From Thiovibrio sp964588325 (GTDB lineage Bacteria; Desulfobacterota; Desulfobulbia; Desulfobulbales; Desulfurivibrionaceae), in NCBI GenBank assembly GCA_964588325.1, contig CAZPOR010000010.1, positions 68,778 through 132,777 of the forward strand: a stretch of DNA of 64,000 nt, read 5' to 3'. Below, in pieces: positions 9,224 to 18,062 of the stretch (the stretch's first letter is position 1; each line of letters opens with the position of its first letter). A program made the position numbers and the translations under genes. The notes below the pieces were generated by a model. The model worked only from the letters and a program-made list of their open reading frames with translations. It searched no databases and was not told the origin of the DNA.

Positions 9224-9253
9224 TTGAAACAAAGCGGCTGGATTTGCTATACT
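9224..9253 (+). promoter_or_regulatory. Putative sigma70 promoter of diguanylate cyclase gene
   Basis: TTGAAA (9224-9229), an 18-base spacer and TATACT (9248-9253) with a TGC extension directly before the -10. The predicted start near 9260 would make a TTG start at 9266 almost leaderless, which favours the downstream TTG at 9317. Confidence 0.6.
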
Positions 9254-9316
9254 TTGTAACGGGGTTTGACACGACTCCGGCGGGATACAGCCGAAGAATT
9301 CAGCGGAGCATCTGTC

Positions 9317-10729
9317 TTGACAGAGTGTGCGGCGGAAAATACAGGGCTTACCGCCCTGATTGTCGAGGATGATCAGGCTGTCTGCGATCTTTTGCGCAGG
9401 ATCGTGGAACGCCGGGGCTACACCGTTGTCGTCAGCCCCACCGCCGCCTCGGCCAAGGCCGCATTTGCCGCGTCCTTCCCGCATCTCGTTCTCATGGACT
9501 GGATGCTGCCGGACATGGACGGCTTGGAGCTCTCCAAGGCCTTCCGCGCCTCGGAACGGGGAAAATACCTCACCATCCTGATGATTTCCGGCAAGGACAG
9601 CCCGGAGGACATTGCCACGGCCATTGCCGCCGGGGCCAATTATTTCATGGCCAAACCCGTTGAGCGGAAAGTGCTCGATATCTGGTTGTCCGCCGCCTCC
9701 CAGCAGGTGCGCGATTGCCTGCAACGGGAAGAGGATGACCTGGCCCTGGCGGAAATGCAAAAGGAACTGGTGGACAACAATCTCCAACTGGAAGAGGCGT
9801 TGAGCCGGGCCAACGCCCTGGCCATGGAGGCGGAGCAGGCCTATATCGAGATCAATCAGATATTCAAGACCGTTGCCGGGGGCATCATCCTGGTGGACAA
9901 ACACTCCAATCTCCTGCGCTGCAACGACTCCTTTCTCAAGATGGCCGGAGTGGCCAGGGAGAAATCCCTGAACCGCAAGTGTTACGAGATCTTCCATTCC
10001 TGTCTGTGCGAAACAGAGGCGTGCCCGCTCCAGCAGATCCAAAAAGGGGAAAAGCGCGTTGAGCGCGAGATAGAACGGGTGGGGCAGAATGGGCAGAACG
10101 TCCATTACAGCATCGTTTCCACGCCTTTCAAGGGGCCGTCCGGGGACCTCATCGGGATTGTCGAGCATATCATCGATATCACCGAACGGGTCAAGGCCGA
10201 AAAATCCCTGGCCGAAAGCGAGCGCCGCTACAAAGAGCTCAGCCTGGTTGATGAGCTGACCAAGCTTTTTAACAAGCGGTATTTCAACACCCACCTGCAG
10301 CTTGAGGTGGAGCGGTCGAACCGGCACGGCCATCCGCTTTCCCTGCTGCTGCTGGATATCGACAATTTCAAGCACCACAACGACACGTATGGACATGCCG
10401 ATGGAGACCGGGTTTTGGCACGATTGGGCCAGGTGATCGCGGAGTCGCTGCGGGTCAACGATGTTCCCTGCCGGTACGGCGGGGAGGAATTCACCATCAT
10501 CCTGCCGGAAACCAGCGGCGAACAGGCGGTCGTGGTGGCGGAGCGGGTCAGAACCCGTTTTGCCGGGGAGATTTTTCAGCCGAATCCCCAGGAAACGGTG
10601 CGCAAGACCGTGAGCATCGGCGTAACCCAATACCGGGCAGGGGAAAGCGGACAGAACCTGCTGGAGCGCGCTGACCAGAACATGTACGAGGCCAAGCAGG
10701 GCGGCAAGAACCGGTATGTCCTGAAATGA
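9317..10729 (+). CDS. Response regulator-PAS-GGDEF diguanylate cyclase
   Basis: About 470 aa. A receiver domain (about 12-130) has the acidic pair VEDD, the phospho-acceptor Asp in LVLMDWMLPDMDG and the Lys in MAKPVE. A coiled coil and a PAS domain (about 190-300) follow, the latter with four Cys around CLCETEAC. The C-terminal GGDEF domain carries the active loop YGGEEF and, five residues before it, RVND, an RxxD inhibitory site, so c-di-GMP product inhibition is likely. It makes c-di-GMP in response to phosphorylation. TTG 9317 is preferred because GCGGAG precedes it; TTG 9266 is possible. No kinase is adjacent. Confidence 0.88.
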   Translation: MTECAAENTGLTALIVEDDQAVCDLLRRIVERRGYTVVVSPTAASAKAAFAASFPHLVLMDWMLPDMDGLELSKAFRASERGKYLTILMISGKDSPEDIATAIAAGANYFMAKPVERKVLDIWLSAASQQVRDCLQREEDDLALAEMQKELVDNNLQLEEALSRANALAMEAEQAYIEINQIFKTVAGGIILVDKHSNLLRCNDSFLKMAGVAREKSLNRKCYEIFHSCLCETEACPLQQIQKGEKRVEREIERVGQNGQNVHYSIVSTPFKGPSGDLIGIVEHIIDITERVKAEKSLAESERRYKELSLVDELTKLFNKRYFNTHLQLEVERSNRHGHPLSLLLLDIDNFKHHNDTYGHADGDRVLARLGQVIAESLRVNDVPCRYGGEEFTIILPETSGEQAVVVAERVRTRFAGEIFQPNPQETVRKTVSIGVTQYRAGESGQNLLERADQNMYEAKQGGKNRYVLK

Positions 10730-10775
10730 GCATTCCTCTTGCAAGGGTGGCGGTCAAACCACCCGCATCTCTTTC

Positions 10776-12041
10776 TTAAAATCTTTTTTCAAAATAGGGC
10801 GCAAGCACTGCGGGGATGGCGATGGAGCCGTCTGCCTGCTGGTAATTCTCAAAAATGGCGGCCAGGGTCCGTCCAACCGCCAGGCCGCTGCCGTTCAAGG
10901 TGTGGACCAAGGCGCTTTTGGACTGGCCCTTGGGCCGGTACCTGATGCCTCCCCGCCTGGCCTGGAACTCCCCGAAGTTGCTGCATGAGGAGATTTCCCG
11001 GTAGGTGTCCTGGGCTGGCATCCACACCTCGATGTCGTAGGTCTTGTTGGCGGAAAAACCGAGGTCCCCGCTGCAGAGCTGCACCACCCGGTAGGGCAGC
11101 TCCAAGAGCTGCAACACCTCTTCCGCGTCGGCCAGCAGACTTTCCAGCTCGTCGCCGGAGGTTTCCGGGGTGGTGAATTTCACCAGCTCCACCTTGTCGA
11201 ACTGGTGCTGGCGGATCAGTCCCCTGGTGTCGCGGCCGTAGGCCCCGGCCTCGGAACGGAAGCAGGGGGTGTAGGCCGTGTACTTGATGGGCAGCTCGTG
11301 CTCGGCCAGGGTTTCGTCCCGGTGCAGGTTGGTCACCGGCACCTCGGCGGTGGGAATCAGCCAGAGATCCCAATCCGTGATGGCAAAGAGATCCGCCGCG
11401 AACTTCGGGAGCTGGCCCGTGGCGGTCATGGTCTGGGAATTGACCAGAAACGGGGGGAGGATCTCGGTGTAGCCGTGCTTCTGGGTGTGGAGATCGAGCA
11501 TGAAGTTGATCAACGCCCGCTCCAGGCGGGAGGCGAATCCCTTGAGCACGGCAAAGCGCGCGCCGGCAAGCTTGGCCGCCCGTTCAAAATCGATGACCCC
11601 GGCGGCTTCCCCAAGCTCATGGTGGGGTTTGGCTGCAAAGGAGAATTGGGGCGGTGCGCCCCAGCGCTTGATTTCCAGGTTGTCCTTGTCGTCGGTGCCT
11701 TTGGGCACGGAATCGTCGCAGAGGTTGGGCAGGGTCAGGACGATGTTCTGGAGATCTTCCTCCAGGGTGACAAGCTCGGTTTCGATCTCCTTGATCCGCT
11801 CCCCCACCTGACGCATTTCGGCCATGGGGACTTCGGCGTCGATTCCCGCCTTTTTCAGAGTGCCTATTTCCTGAGAAGCGGTCTTGCGTTTGTTGCGCAG
11901 CGATTCCACCTCGGAAAGCAGGGTGCGGCGCTTGCGGTCGATGGCGGCAAACTCGTCGATGCGGGAATCGGTGATCCCCCGGAAGGCGAGTTTTTCTTTG
12001 ACGAGATCCAGATTTTCCCTGATGAAGCGCAATTCAAGCAT
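10776..12041 (-). CDS. serS: Seryl-tRNA synthetase
   Basis: A 421-aa class II synthetase charging tRNA-Ser and tRNA-Sec. The N-terminal long coiled-coil arm (about 25-105) is rich in K/E/R. Motif 2 is FRSEAGAYGRDTRGLIR with the following HQFDKVELVKF, and motif 3 is NGSGLAVGRTLAAIFEN near the C-terminus. Length matches the bacterial family. Start MLELRFIREN is the standard N-terminus. It converges with the diguanylate cyclase gene and lies 103 bases downstream of moeA. Confidence 0.96.
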   Translation of the reverse strand: MLELRFIRENLDLVKEKLAFRGITDSRIDEFAAIDRKRRTLLSEVESLRNKRKTASQEIGTLKKAGIDAEVPMAEMRQVGERIKEIETELVTLEEDLQNIVLTLPNLCDDSVPKGTDDKDNLEIKRWGAPPQFSFAAKPHHELGEAAGVIDFERAAKLAGARFAVLKGFASRLERALINFMLDLHTQKHGYTEILPPFLVNSQTMTATGQLPKFAADLFAITDWDLWLIPTAEVPVTNLHRDETLAEHELPIKYTAYTPCFRSEAGAYGRDTRGLIRQHQFDKVELVKFTTPETSGDELESLLADAEEVLQLLELPYRVVQLCSGDLGFSANKTYDIEVWMPAQDTYREISSCSNFGEFQARRGGIRYRPKGQSKSALVHTLNGSGLAVGRTLAAIFENYQQADGSIAIPAVLAPYFEKRF

Positions 12042-12144
12042 GGATATCCCCTTGAGTATGGTGCCGTGTCGCTAAAAGTCCCTGTCAGAGGGGGTTGTAT
12101 CATGGAGCAGGGCAGAAATCAAGAGGGCGGGACGTGCTGTGCGG

Positions 12145-13347
12145 TTAGAAAAAGGCGGAGGCGCAGAGGCGCAGGGAGACATCCTCCCCGGCCCGCAGGT
12201 GCTTCCGGCTGGGCGGCAGGTGGATGATGGCGTTGGCCGGTTCGTTTTTGCCCGCGGGGCGGACGGTGAGATTCTTGCCGCTGAGTTTTGCCACCGCGCC
12301 TTTCAGATTGAGCAGCCCGGTTTTTTTCAGGGTCACAGGGGCGGTGAGGGTGGCGCGGGCAAGGGGTGGCAAGGGGCGCGATTGCCCTTGCATGGCGCGC
12401 AGGGCCGGCAGGACAAGTTCGTGAAAAAGGAGGAAAACCGCGGGCGGCGGGCCGGGCAGGGCGAAGACCGGCTTGTTGTTGTAGAGGCCGAACATGGTCG
12501 AGCGGCCAGGGCGAACCGCCAGCGCGGCGTACACAGGGCGAATTCCGAGCTTGGCAAAGGCCTGGGGCAGGAGATCGTAGTTGCCCGGGCCCATGCCGCC
12601 GGTGGTGATCACGGCCTGGGAGGGGCCGTGCAGGGCCTTTTTCAGGGTGGCGACGATCCGGCCGCAGTCATCACTCACCAGGCCGAGATCGCGGGATGTT
12701 GCCCCGGAGTCTTTCAGGAGGGCGGCGAGCAGGAAACGGTTGCCGCCGACGATCTGGCCGGCCTCCGGGGTATCGGCTGTATCGAGCAATTCGCTGCCCG
12801 TGCAGATGATGGCCAGATCCGGACAGCCAACCACGGGAACCTCGGCTAACCCGCTTTCCGCCAGGAGCGGCAGGTGCTGGGGCTCGATTCGTGCCCCGGC
12901 GCGGACAATGGTTTGCTTGGCTCCCAGGTCCGCGCCTCTGGCGCGGATAAAGGCGCCGGGGTGGGGTGGAGTGTCCACCAGCACCACGGCTCCGGTCCTC
13001 TGGCAATGCTCAAAGGGGATAACCTGGTTCGCCCCGGGCGGCAAGGCGCCGCCGGTCATGATCGCGATGGCGGTTTTCCCGGCAAGCCGTGGCAGATCGG
13101 TGGCGCCAGCGGCAATCTCGCCGGTTACCTGTAAAGAAACCGGAGTAGCATCGCCGGTCAGGGTGCGGCTGTTGACGGCATAGCCGTCCATGGCGGAACG
13201 AGGGAAGGCGGGTACTGCCCGGGTCGCCTTGATGGTTTGCGCGGCCCTGCGTCCGGTGGCTTCCGAAAGGGCAACCTCCTCCGCGGCGAGGGTGGAGCAG
13301 TGGCGGACAATCAGGTGTTGCGCTTCTTTCAGCGAGAGGGTCGGCAC
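12145..13347 (-). CDS. moeA: Molybdopterin molybdenumtransferase MoeA
   Basis: A 400-aa enzyme inserting molybdate into adenylylated molybdopterin. Motifs seen are PAFPRSAMDGYAV, GGALPPGANQVIPFE, ICTGSELL, VSDDCGRIV and TTGGMGPGNYDLLP, the last from the MogA-like domain 3. The C-terminal domain IV ends in RLCASAFF. It is the third gene after mobB and mobA, separated from mobA by only 3 bases. With two molybdenum-cofactor genes beside it and a molybdoenzyme elsewhere in the window, the role is well supported. Confidence 0.93.
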   Translation of the reverse strand: MPTLSLKEAQHLIVRHCSTLAAEEVALSEATGRRAAQTIKATRAVPAFPRSAMDGYAVNSRTLTGDATPVSLQVTGEIAAGATDLPRLAGKTAIAIMTGGALPPGANQVIPFEHCQRTGAVVLVDTPPHPGAFIRARGADLGAKQTIVRAGARIEPQHLPLLAESGLAEVPVVGCPDLAIICTGSELLDTADTPEAGQIVGGNRFLLAALLKDSGATSRDLGLVSDDCGRIVATLKKALHGPSQAVITTGGMGPGNYDLLPQAFAKLGIRPVYAALAVRPGRSTMFGLYNNKPVFALPGPPPAVFLLFHELVLPALRAMQGQSRPLPPLARATLTAPVTLKKTGLLNLKGAVAKLSGKNLTVRPAGKNEPANAIIHLPPSRKHLRAGEDVSLRLCASAFF

Positions 13348-13350
13348 GGC

Positions 13351-13950
13351 TCACACCCCCATGGCGGCAAGACGGGCAAGGTCATGCTGGTGGTTGATGT
13401 TCTGAAAGGTGGTGAGATCCGGCACAATCTGCAAGATCTCTTCGGCTGCAACCTTGCGGATGCGCAATTTTTCAAACACCATGCCTATCTTGTATTGTTT
13501 TTTGCCGAGCTGTTCTTCGATAATCGGCAGGGCTTTTTTGCTGTACACCGCGTACAGCGGCTCCGGCCCCTCGTGCAGCCAAGGCAGCACGATGTCATGG
13601 TCGCCTTCCAGCGCGCAGAGGAAACGGATCAAGTCCGGATTGATCAGCGGCATGTCGCAGCCGCAGACAAAGATGCGGGGCTGGGAGACCGTGCGCAGGG
13701 CGGCGTGGATGCCGGCCAGGGGGCCGCAATCGGGGTAGAGGTCTTTGGCCATGGGCCAGCCGAGGAACCCGTACTCCTCTGGCGTGTTGGTGATGAGCAG
13801 GGTTTCGGGAAACAGCCCGGCAAGCCTGCGGCTGATCCCCTGGATCAAGGCGTCGCCCTGGTGGAGGGCCAGGGCCTTGTTGCTCCCGAAACGTGAGCTT
13901 TTGCCGCCCGCCAGAATCACCCCGGCAACCTGGTCAATCCGCTGGGTCAT
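13351..13950 (-). CDS. mobA: Molybdenum cofactor guanylyltransferase MobA
   Basis: A 199-aa nucleotidyltransferase that attaches GMP to molybdopterin to give MGD, the cofactor form used by DMSO-reductase family enzymes. The N-terminal signature is VILAGGKSSRFGSNK, and CGCDMPLIN provides the metal-binding Asp. ATG 13950 overlaps the stop of mobB as ATGA, so the two are translationally coupled. The in-frame extension to 14001 is a shadow of mobB sequence. Confidence 0.92.
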   Translation of the reverse strand: MTQRIDQVAGVILAGGKSSRFGSNKALALHQGDALIQGISRRLAGLFPETLLITNTPEEYGFLGWPMAKDLYPDCGPLAGIHAALRTVSQPRIFVCGCDMPLINPDLIRFLCALEGDHDIVLPWLHEGPEPLYAVYSKKALPIIEEQLGKKQYKIGMVFEKLRIRKVAAEEILQIVPDLTTFQNINHQHDLARLAAMGV

Positions 13951-14606
13951 TCCTGCGGATCCTGGCGGATGGTGATGATGATTTCCCGGGGATCCTGGCA
14001 CCCCTTGAGCGAGCAGGTCATGCCGGTGATGGCCTGGCGGAGGAAGCTCTCCACGAAGGCGTTGAGATAAACGGGCTGGCCGTTGACCAGCAGGCTGGTT
14101 TTTTGCGTGGGAAAGGGTGTGATGAACCGCTCTTCCAGAAAATCCGCCAGCCCGGCGACATCCTCCAGCCCGAAGCAGGGGAGGTCAGCGACCCCGGCGG
14201 TGTCGCTGACCATGGCGACCCAGGTGTCATCCCGGTCCGGCAAGGGGGCCTCATGCTGGGCGCTGCGGAAGACCTCGATTTTGGGCAGACCCAGCCGTTT
14301 GTAGCCCTCGGCGATCACCAGGTCGATATCACCGTAATAGCGGCCCACCAGTTCTTCGATGGTCAGATCCTGGTCCACATCGCGGATGATGCCCAGGCCG
14401 GTGGGGGAGGAGAGGGCCACGGTATTGGCGCCGGCCTGCTTGTGGCGCCAGGTGTCCTTGCCGGGCTTGTCCATCTCAAAGGTATGGACGTGGTGCTTGA
14501 TGGTGCCGATGCGGTAGCCGCGACGGCGCAGTTCCGGGATGAGTTTTTCAAGAAGCGTGGTCTTGCCGGAGTCGGGCTTGCCGATGAATGCGATGACAGG
14601 AGGCAT
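13947..14606 (-). CDS. mobB: MobB GTP-binding protein with C-terminal extension
   Basis: A 219-aa P-loop protein that assists MGD formation. The Walker A motif is GKPDSGKTT near residue 10, followed by IGTIKHHVH and a DKPGKDTWRHKQAGA stretch typical of MobB. About 65 residues beyond the normal core (LLVNGQPVYLN onward) form an extra C-terminal domain with CSLKGCQ, a pattern I have seen described for Desulfobacterota MobB-like proteins with an added metal-binding or DUF segment. The start at 14606 is where family similarity begins. Confidence 0.88.
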   Translation of the reverse strand: MPPVIAFIGKPDSGKTTLLEKLIPELRRRGYRIGTIKHHVHTFEMDKPGKDTWRHKQAGANTVALSSPTGLGIIRDVDQDLTIEELVGRYYGDIDLVIAEGYKRLGLPKIEVFRSAQHEAPLPDRDDTWVAMVSDTAGVADLPCFGLEDVAGLADFLEERFITPFPTQKTSLLVNGQPVYLNAFVESFLRQAITGMTCSLKGCQDPREIIITIRQDPQE

Positions 14607-14637
14607 GGCGGTATCTGTGGTGTCGGCGGTTTTCGGT

Positions 14638-14979
14638 TCAGCCCGGAGGCCACGACATGGCCCGGCCTCCGAGAACATGCAGGTGCAGGTGGAAGACGGT
14701 CTGCCCCGCCTCGGCGCCGTTATTCATGACCAGCCGGCAGTGTTCCGCGCCGTTTTCCCGGGCCAGTTGGGCGCCGACGCGGACGACCTTGCCGATGAGC
14801 TCCTCGTCCTCGGCGGAAATCGCCCCCGGGCCGCAGAGATGTTTCTTGGGGATGACCAGAAAATGGGTGGGCGCTTGGGGAGAGATGTCCCAGAAGGCGA
14901 CGACTTCATCGTCCTCATGCAATTTTTTGGCAGGGATTTCACCGCTGGCGATCCTGCAGAAAAGACAGGGGCTGCTCAT
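14638..14979 (-). CDS. HIT family (HINT-like) hydrolase
   Basis: A 113-aa histidine-triad protein hydrolysing nucleoside phosphoramidates or AMP-lysine type bonds. The N-terminal CLFCRIASGEIPA carries the usual pair of Cys, and the catalytic HLHLH triad is in TVFHLHLHVLGG near the C-terminus. GGAGAAAAGG precedes ATG 14979. It sits 31 bases upstream of mobB on the same strand and probably starts that operon, but no functional link to molybdenum is known. Confidence 0.92.
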   Translation of the reverse strand: MSSPCLFCRIASGEIPAKKLHEDDEVVAFWDISPQAPTHFLVIPKKHLCGPGAISAEDEELIGKVVRVGAQLARENGAEHCRLVMNNGAEAGQTVFHLHLHVLGGRAMSWPPG

Positions 14980-15204
14980 CCTTTTCTCCTTGGTTTTCGT
15001 GGTTCGCGGGGGAATGATTTGGCGCAGGATACTGTCCGGGCCGGATTCTGTCAAATGTAAAGCAAGAGCGGCAGGTCATGGGGCAGTCTCCCTGGTGACA
15101 GTTTTCCGCTATTCTGGTACTGTGACTGTGTGCTGCGTGGCAGGCAATGCCATGCGGATGGGCACACCCCGCAAATTCACCGGAAAACCAGCAGAGGACA
15201 GGCG

Positions 15205-15537
15205 ATGCGTCAGTTTGTTGTCGATGAGTTGAGCAAAGAGGAGCAGGACAATCTGGAGTCATATCTGAAACGGACCTTGAAGGCAGGCCCCATGGAGGGG
15301 ATGTTCTGGCTGGAGCTTCCGGAGGATGTGTTGGCTGAAGCTCAGCAGGGGCATGAGCAATGCGGGCCTTTTTTCTTCGGGATCGAGCTGGGACGGAGCC
15401 GGTTGATTGCCGAATTTCTGGTTCGCAGCCAGAGTAACTTGCATTGTTCATGCATCAGCTATTCCACCCCGGCGCAACGCCAGTTTTTGCTTGGTTTCCT
15501 TGACCGGATGCTTGCGGATGAACATATCAAGGCGTAG
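15205..15537 (+). CDS. Conserved hypothetical protein, 110 aa
   Basis: I do not recognise a named family. The soluble product starts at 15205 after AGAGGACA. It is acidic, with a helical start (FVVDELSKEEQDNLESYL), the segment FWLELPEDVLAEAQQGHEQCGPF and a CSCIS motif in the second half. There is no signal peptide. The L,D-transpeptidase gene starts 6 bases after its stop, so the pair is probably co-transcribed. Confidence 0.65.
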   Translation: MRQFVVDELSKEEQDNLESYLKRTLKAGPMEGMFWLELPEDVLAEAQQGHEQCGPFFFGIELGRSRLIAEFLVRSQSNLHCSCISYSTPAQRQFLLGFLDRMLADEHIKA

Positions 15538-15543
15538 AGGCTG

Positions 15544-16605
15544 ATGGTGCGGAGCGCCGTTTTTTTCTGGCTGGGGTTGGGGATCTTTTTCGGATATCAG
15601 GCCGAACCGTGCCGGGGTGGAACCGAAGAGGGTCTTACGGAAAAACAGTTTGTCTGTCCGTTTCCCGAGAGGACAGGCGAGGTTTTGTCCCTGACCTATG
15701 CCCAGATCCTGGGGGATGCTGTTCCCGTCTATGGCCAGCCGCAGGACGAGCGTGCCGGGGTGGCGCCGGTCCGGGTTACCAGGCCGGGCTTCATGTGGGT
15801 CAGTCTCAGCGAGACCCAACCGATCATGGTGGATGGCCAGGGGTGGTACAAAATCAATGAGCGGGAATACCTCCGGGCGGACAAGCTCCGGCTCGCCAAG
15901 CCTTCCGGCTTTCAAGGGGTTCTGGTGCCGCGGGATTTTGACAAGAAATTTGCCTGGATGATCTTTCACACCCGGGTCTCTCAAGGCCCCGGCGTCCCAC
16001 CGGTTGAAGAGGAGGATCCGGCCGTGGTGCCGGCGAGATCCCTGGTCATTGTCCATGAGACGCGGGAAGTCGAGCAGCGCAAGTGGTGCAGGATCGGCAC
16101 CGGCGTCTGGGTTCCTTACAGCCGCCTGGCCATGGTAGTTCCAGCGCTCCGCCCGGAGGAAGTCGGGGCGTCGGAGCGCTGGATCGAGGTGAATCTTACC
16201 GAGCAGACCCTGTCGGCGTATGAGGGAGACCGGTTGGTTTTCGCCACCCTGGTCTCTTCCGGTGATGAGCGGTTTCCAACGGTCAAGGGGTTGTTCCGGA
16301 TCTGGGCCAAGGTCAGAATCGGCAAAATGAGCGGCGGGGAAGGTGACGAGGATCGTTACTATGTCGAGGATGTGCCTTGGCACATGTATTTCCATCAATC
16401 ATACGGGCTGCACACCTCTTACTGGCACGATTTTTTTGGCCTGCCCAATTCCCACGGGTGCGTGAATCTGGCGCCCAAGGACGCCCTCTGGCTCTTTGAG
16501 TGGACAAGGCCCAAGGCAAGCAAGGGGAATTGGCAGGAGGCGACCAAGGGTGATCCGGGAACCTGGGTCTGGGTGCATGAAACACCGGTGGCGATGGGGG
16601 AGTGA
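15544..16605 (+). CDS. Exported L,D-transpeptidase (YkuD/ErfK type)
   Basis: A 353-aa cell-wall enzyme. Residues 1-20 form a signal peptide. Residues about 40-215 form two beta-rich repeats each ending in a YREYLRAD- or VWVPYSRLA-like segment, resembling an SH3-like linker. The YkuD catalytic domain (about 218-345) begins IEVNLTEQTLSAYEGD and holds the His in LHTSYWH and the nucleophile Cys in NSHGCVNL. It makes 3-3 cross-links or attaches proteins to peptidoglycan in the periplasm. It converges with a second, unrelated L,D-transpeptidase gene 8 bases away. Confidence 0.9.
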   Translation: MVRSAVFFWLGLGIFFGYQAEPCRGGTEEGLTEKQFVCPFPERTGEVLSLTYAQILGDAVPVYGQPQDERAGVAPVRVTRPGFMWVSLSETQPIMVDGQGWYKINEREYLRADKLRLAKPSGFQGVLVPRDFDKKFAWMIFHTRVSQGPGVPPVEEEDPAVVPARSLVIVHETREVEQRKWCRIGTGVWVPYSRLAMVVPALRPEEVGASERWIEVNLTEQTLSAYEGDRLVFATLVSSGDERFPTVKGLFRIWAKVRIGKMSGGEGDEDRYYVEDVPWHMYFHQSYGLHTSYWHDFFGLPNSHGCVNLAPKDALWLFEWTRPKASKGNWQEATKGDPGTWVWVHETPVAMGE

Positions 16606-16612
16606 GGCGAGG

Positions 16613-17290
16613 TTACTGCTGAATGACAACCTCGGTGCCCAGGGCGACGACCTTGAATAATTCTTCAATGTCCTTGTTGCGCAGGGCTACGCAGCCATAG
16701 GTCCAATCCCAGGTTTCCCCCCCGCCATGGATGAATATTTCGCCGCCCAGGGGGGTGTCCCAGGGGGGGATGGATTTTTTGGAGATTCTCTCGATGATCC
16801 GGTCGCGGTCGTTTTTGGTGATGAGTTTTTGCTCCAGACCGCGCTCCGCGTCTTCAATGCTGGGGTAACTCAAGCCAAGGGAGAGGTAGTATTTGCTGCG
16901 CGGGTTTTTCATGCAGATGTAATAGCTCCCCTCCGGGGTGCGTTTATCCCCCTGGCGGACTTTGTCGCCAACCGGGTTGAAGCCGAGCTTCACGGGGTAG
17001 GTGCGGAGCAGCTTCTCCTCGGAATAGAGGAAAAGCTTTTTCTTGGCTTTTTTGATGACTATTTTGGGGGCCTTGAGGGGGGCGGTAACCGGCAGTCCCG
17101 GGTCGATGTCTTCGGTATCCAAAAAGGGGAGGGGGCACGGGATATCCGCCGGTGGAAGCTGGACGATTTGGGGAGGAGTCTGCGTGGAGCAACCGCTGTG
17201 CAGCAAGGGGAAGGAAATGATGAGCAACAGGAAGAGGAGTGTCTTGGGGGGGGAGATTCCCCGCACGGTGAGTCGCGATTTCCAGATCAT
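16613..17290 (-). CDS. L,D-transpeptidase family lipoprotein (YafK-like)
   Basis: A 225-aa exported protein. Start 17290 gives a signal sequence ending LLHSGCST; the lipobox is imperfect at -3, so lipidation is probable but not sure. The catalytic domain (about 75-222) starts IVIKKAKKKLFLY and contains KRTPEGSYYI, the HGGG segment and the nucleophile Cys in DWTYGCVALRN, typical of YafK/YkuD proteins with TxGC instead of SHGC. The in-frame upstream extension to 17461 lacks signal character. Convergent with the neighbouring transpeptidase. Confidence 0.88.
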   Translation of the reverse strand: MIWKSRLTVRGISPPKTLLFLLLIISFPLLHSGCSTQTPPQIVQLPPADIPCPLPFLDTEDIDPGLPVTAPLKAPKIVIKKAKKKLFLYSEEKLLRTYPVKLGFNPVGDKVRQGDKRTPEGSYYICMKNPRSKYYLSLGLSYPSIEDAERGLEQKLITKNDRDRIIERISKKSIPPWDTPLGGEIFIHGGGETWDWTYGCVALRNKDIEELFKVVALGTEVVIQQ

Positions 17291-17460
17291 AGTGCGAAGT
17301 CCGTCATGATGTTGATTCGCAGACACGTTCCAGAGGTTCCCGTTGCCGGAAATTGCTGGCGTCCGGCAGGAGGTCACATCCCGCATCGGCAATGGTAAAG
17401 CCTGAAAAATCATACGATATTCATGCCGGGAATGCACAGGAAAATTCGATTTTCGGCGCA

Positions 17461-17494
17461 AAAAAAAATCCCCGGCCGATGAGGGTCAGGGATT
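17461..17494 (-). terminator. Terminator of the sulfur-relay operon
   Basis: On the minus strand AAATCCC pairs with GGGATTT across a partly paired 20-base interior, ending in eight T (17468-17461). It lies 34 bases after the stop of the 57-aa gene and fits the end of the tusA-dsrE operon. The remaining 170 bases up to the transpeptidase start hold nothing I recognise. Confidence 0.6.
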
Positions 17495-17527
17495 TGCTTC
17501 AGTCCGCAAGGGCTGGAAAAGTCTTGC

Positions 17528-17701
17528 TTACCACCAGCAGATGGTCTGGTCGGCCGCGAAAACCTTATCCAGTAAAGCGCTGTAGTCCGGGCTCTCAACG
17601 TTGAGGTCAAAGGACTCAACATCACGGCCCCCGGAGACGATCTCCACCAGCTTCTTGGTGTCGTCACTGGGCTCGGAACGGTATACATTCAAGAGTTTCA
17701 T
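17528..17701 (-). CDS. 57-aa protein of the TusA/DsrE sulfur-relay operon
   Basis: A short gene read directly from the DNA: ATG at 17701, TAA at 17528-17530, preceded by AAGGAGTGTTCC. The product begins MKLLNVYRSEP and ends DQTICWW. It is acidic with no membrane segment. It is the fourth gene after tusA and two DsrE-like genes. By position and by its C-terminal Cys next to two Trp it could be a functional counterpart of the small TusB/DsrH subunit, but I cannot show homology. Codon use resembles its neighbours and a terminator follows, so it is a real gene. Confidence 0.75.
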   Translation of the reverse strand: MKLLNVYRSEPSDDTKKLVEIVSGGRDVESFDLNVESPDYSALLDKVFAADQTICWW

Positions 17702-17737
17702 TGGAACACTCCTTGTCGTTGTGGGTCAATAAGTATC

Positions 17738-18052
17738 TTAGCTCTTGTCGGAGCGGAGGATGCCGTAGGGGATGATGATCTCAAGGTCGCGCAACTGCTG
17801 GCCGATCTCCTCAAGGGAGATCTTGACCATGCCGTGTTTTTCGACATTGGCGTCCACGGTGGTGTAGACCTCGCCTTCCATGTCGCGAACCCACTCGATG
17901 TTCTCCTTGTGGTAGTCGCTCAGTTCGGGCAGCTCGTTGTTCATGACATAGGCATACGAGTACATGTTCTCGACGGCCAGACCCAGGGTGGAGCGGATGC
18001 CGTCCAGGGTGTATTCCTTGTTTACCAACAGAAAACCTACTTTCTTGGACAT
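17738..18052 (-). CDS. DsrE/TusC-like sulfur-relay protein
   Basis: A 104-aa protein with the DsrE/F fold pattern: KVGFLLVNKEYTLDGIRSTLGLAVEN, an alternating strand-helix start where the helix aligns peptide bonds for active-site residues. It has no Cys, so it would be a non-catalytic, TusC/DsrF-like subunit pairing with the neighbouring Cys-containing DsrE protein. Such proteins pass persulfide sulfur in the cytoplasm. It follows the other dsrE gene by 10 bases; GGAGAG precedes the ATG. Confidence 0.8.
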   Translation of the reverse strand: MSKKVGFLLVNKEYTLDGIRSTLGLAVENMYSYAYVMNNELPELSDYHKENIEWVRDMEGEVYTTVDANVEKHGMVKISLEEIGQQLRDLEIIIPYGILRSDKS

Positions 18053-18062
18053 GGTTCTCTCC

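Noticed and set aside
10743..10764. Hairpin GGGTGG/CCACCC between the cyclase and serS genes
   Set aside because: The stem is only six pairs with no T-run, too weak to call a terminator, although the genes converge here.
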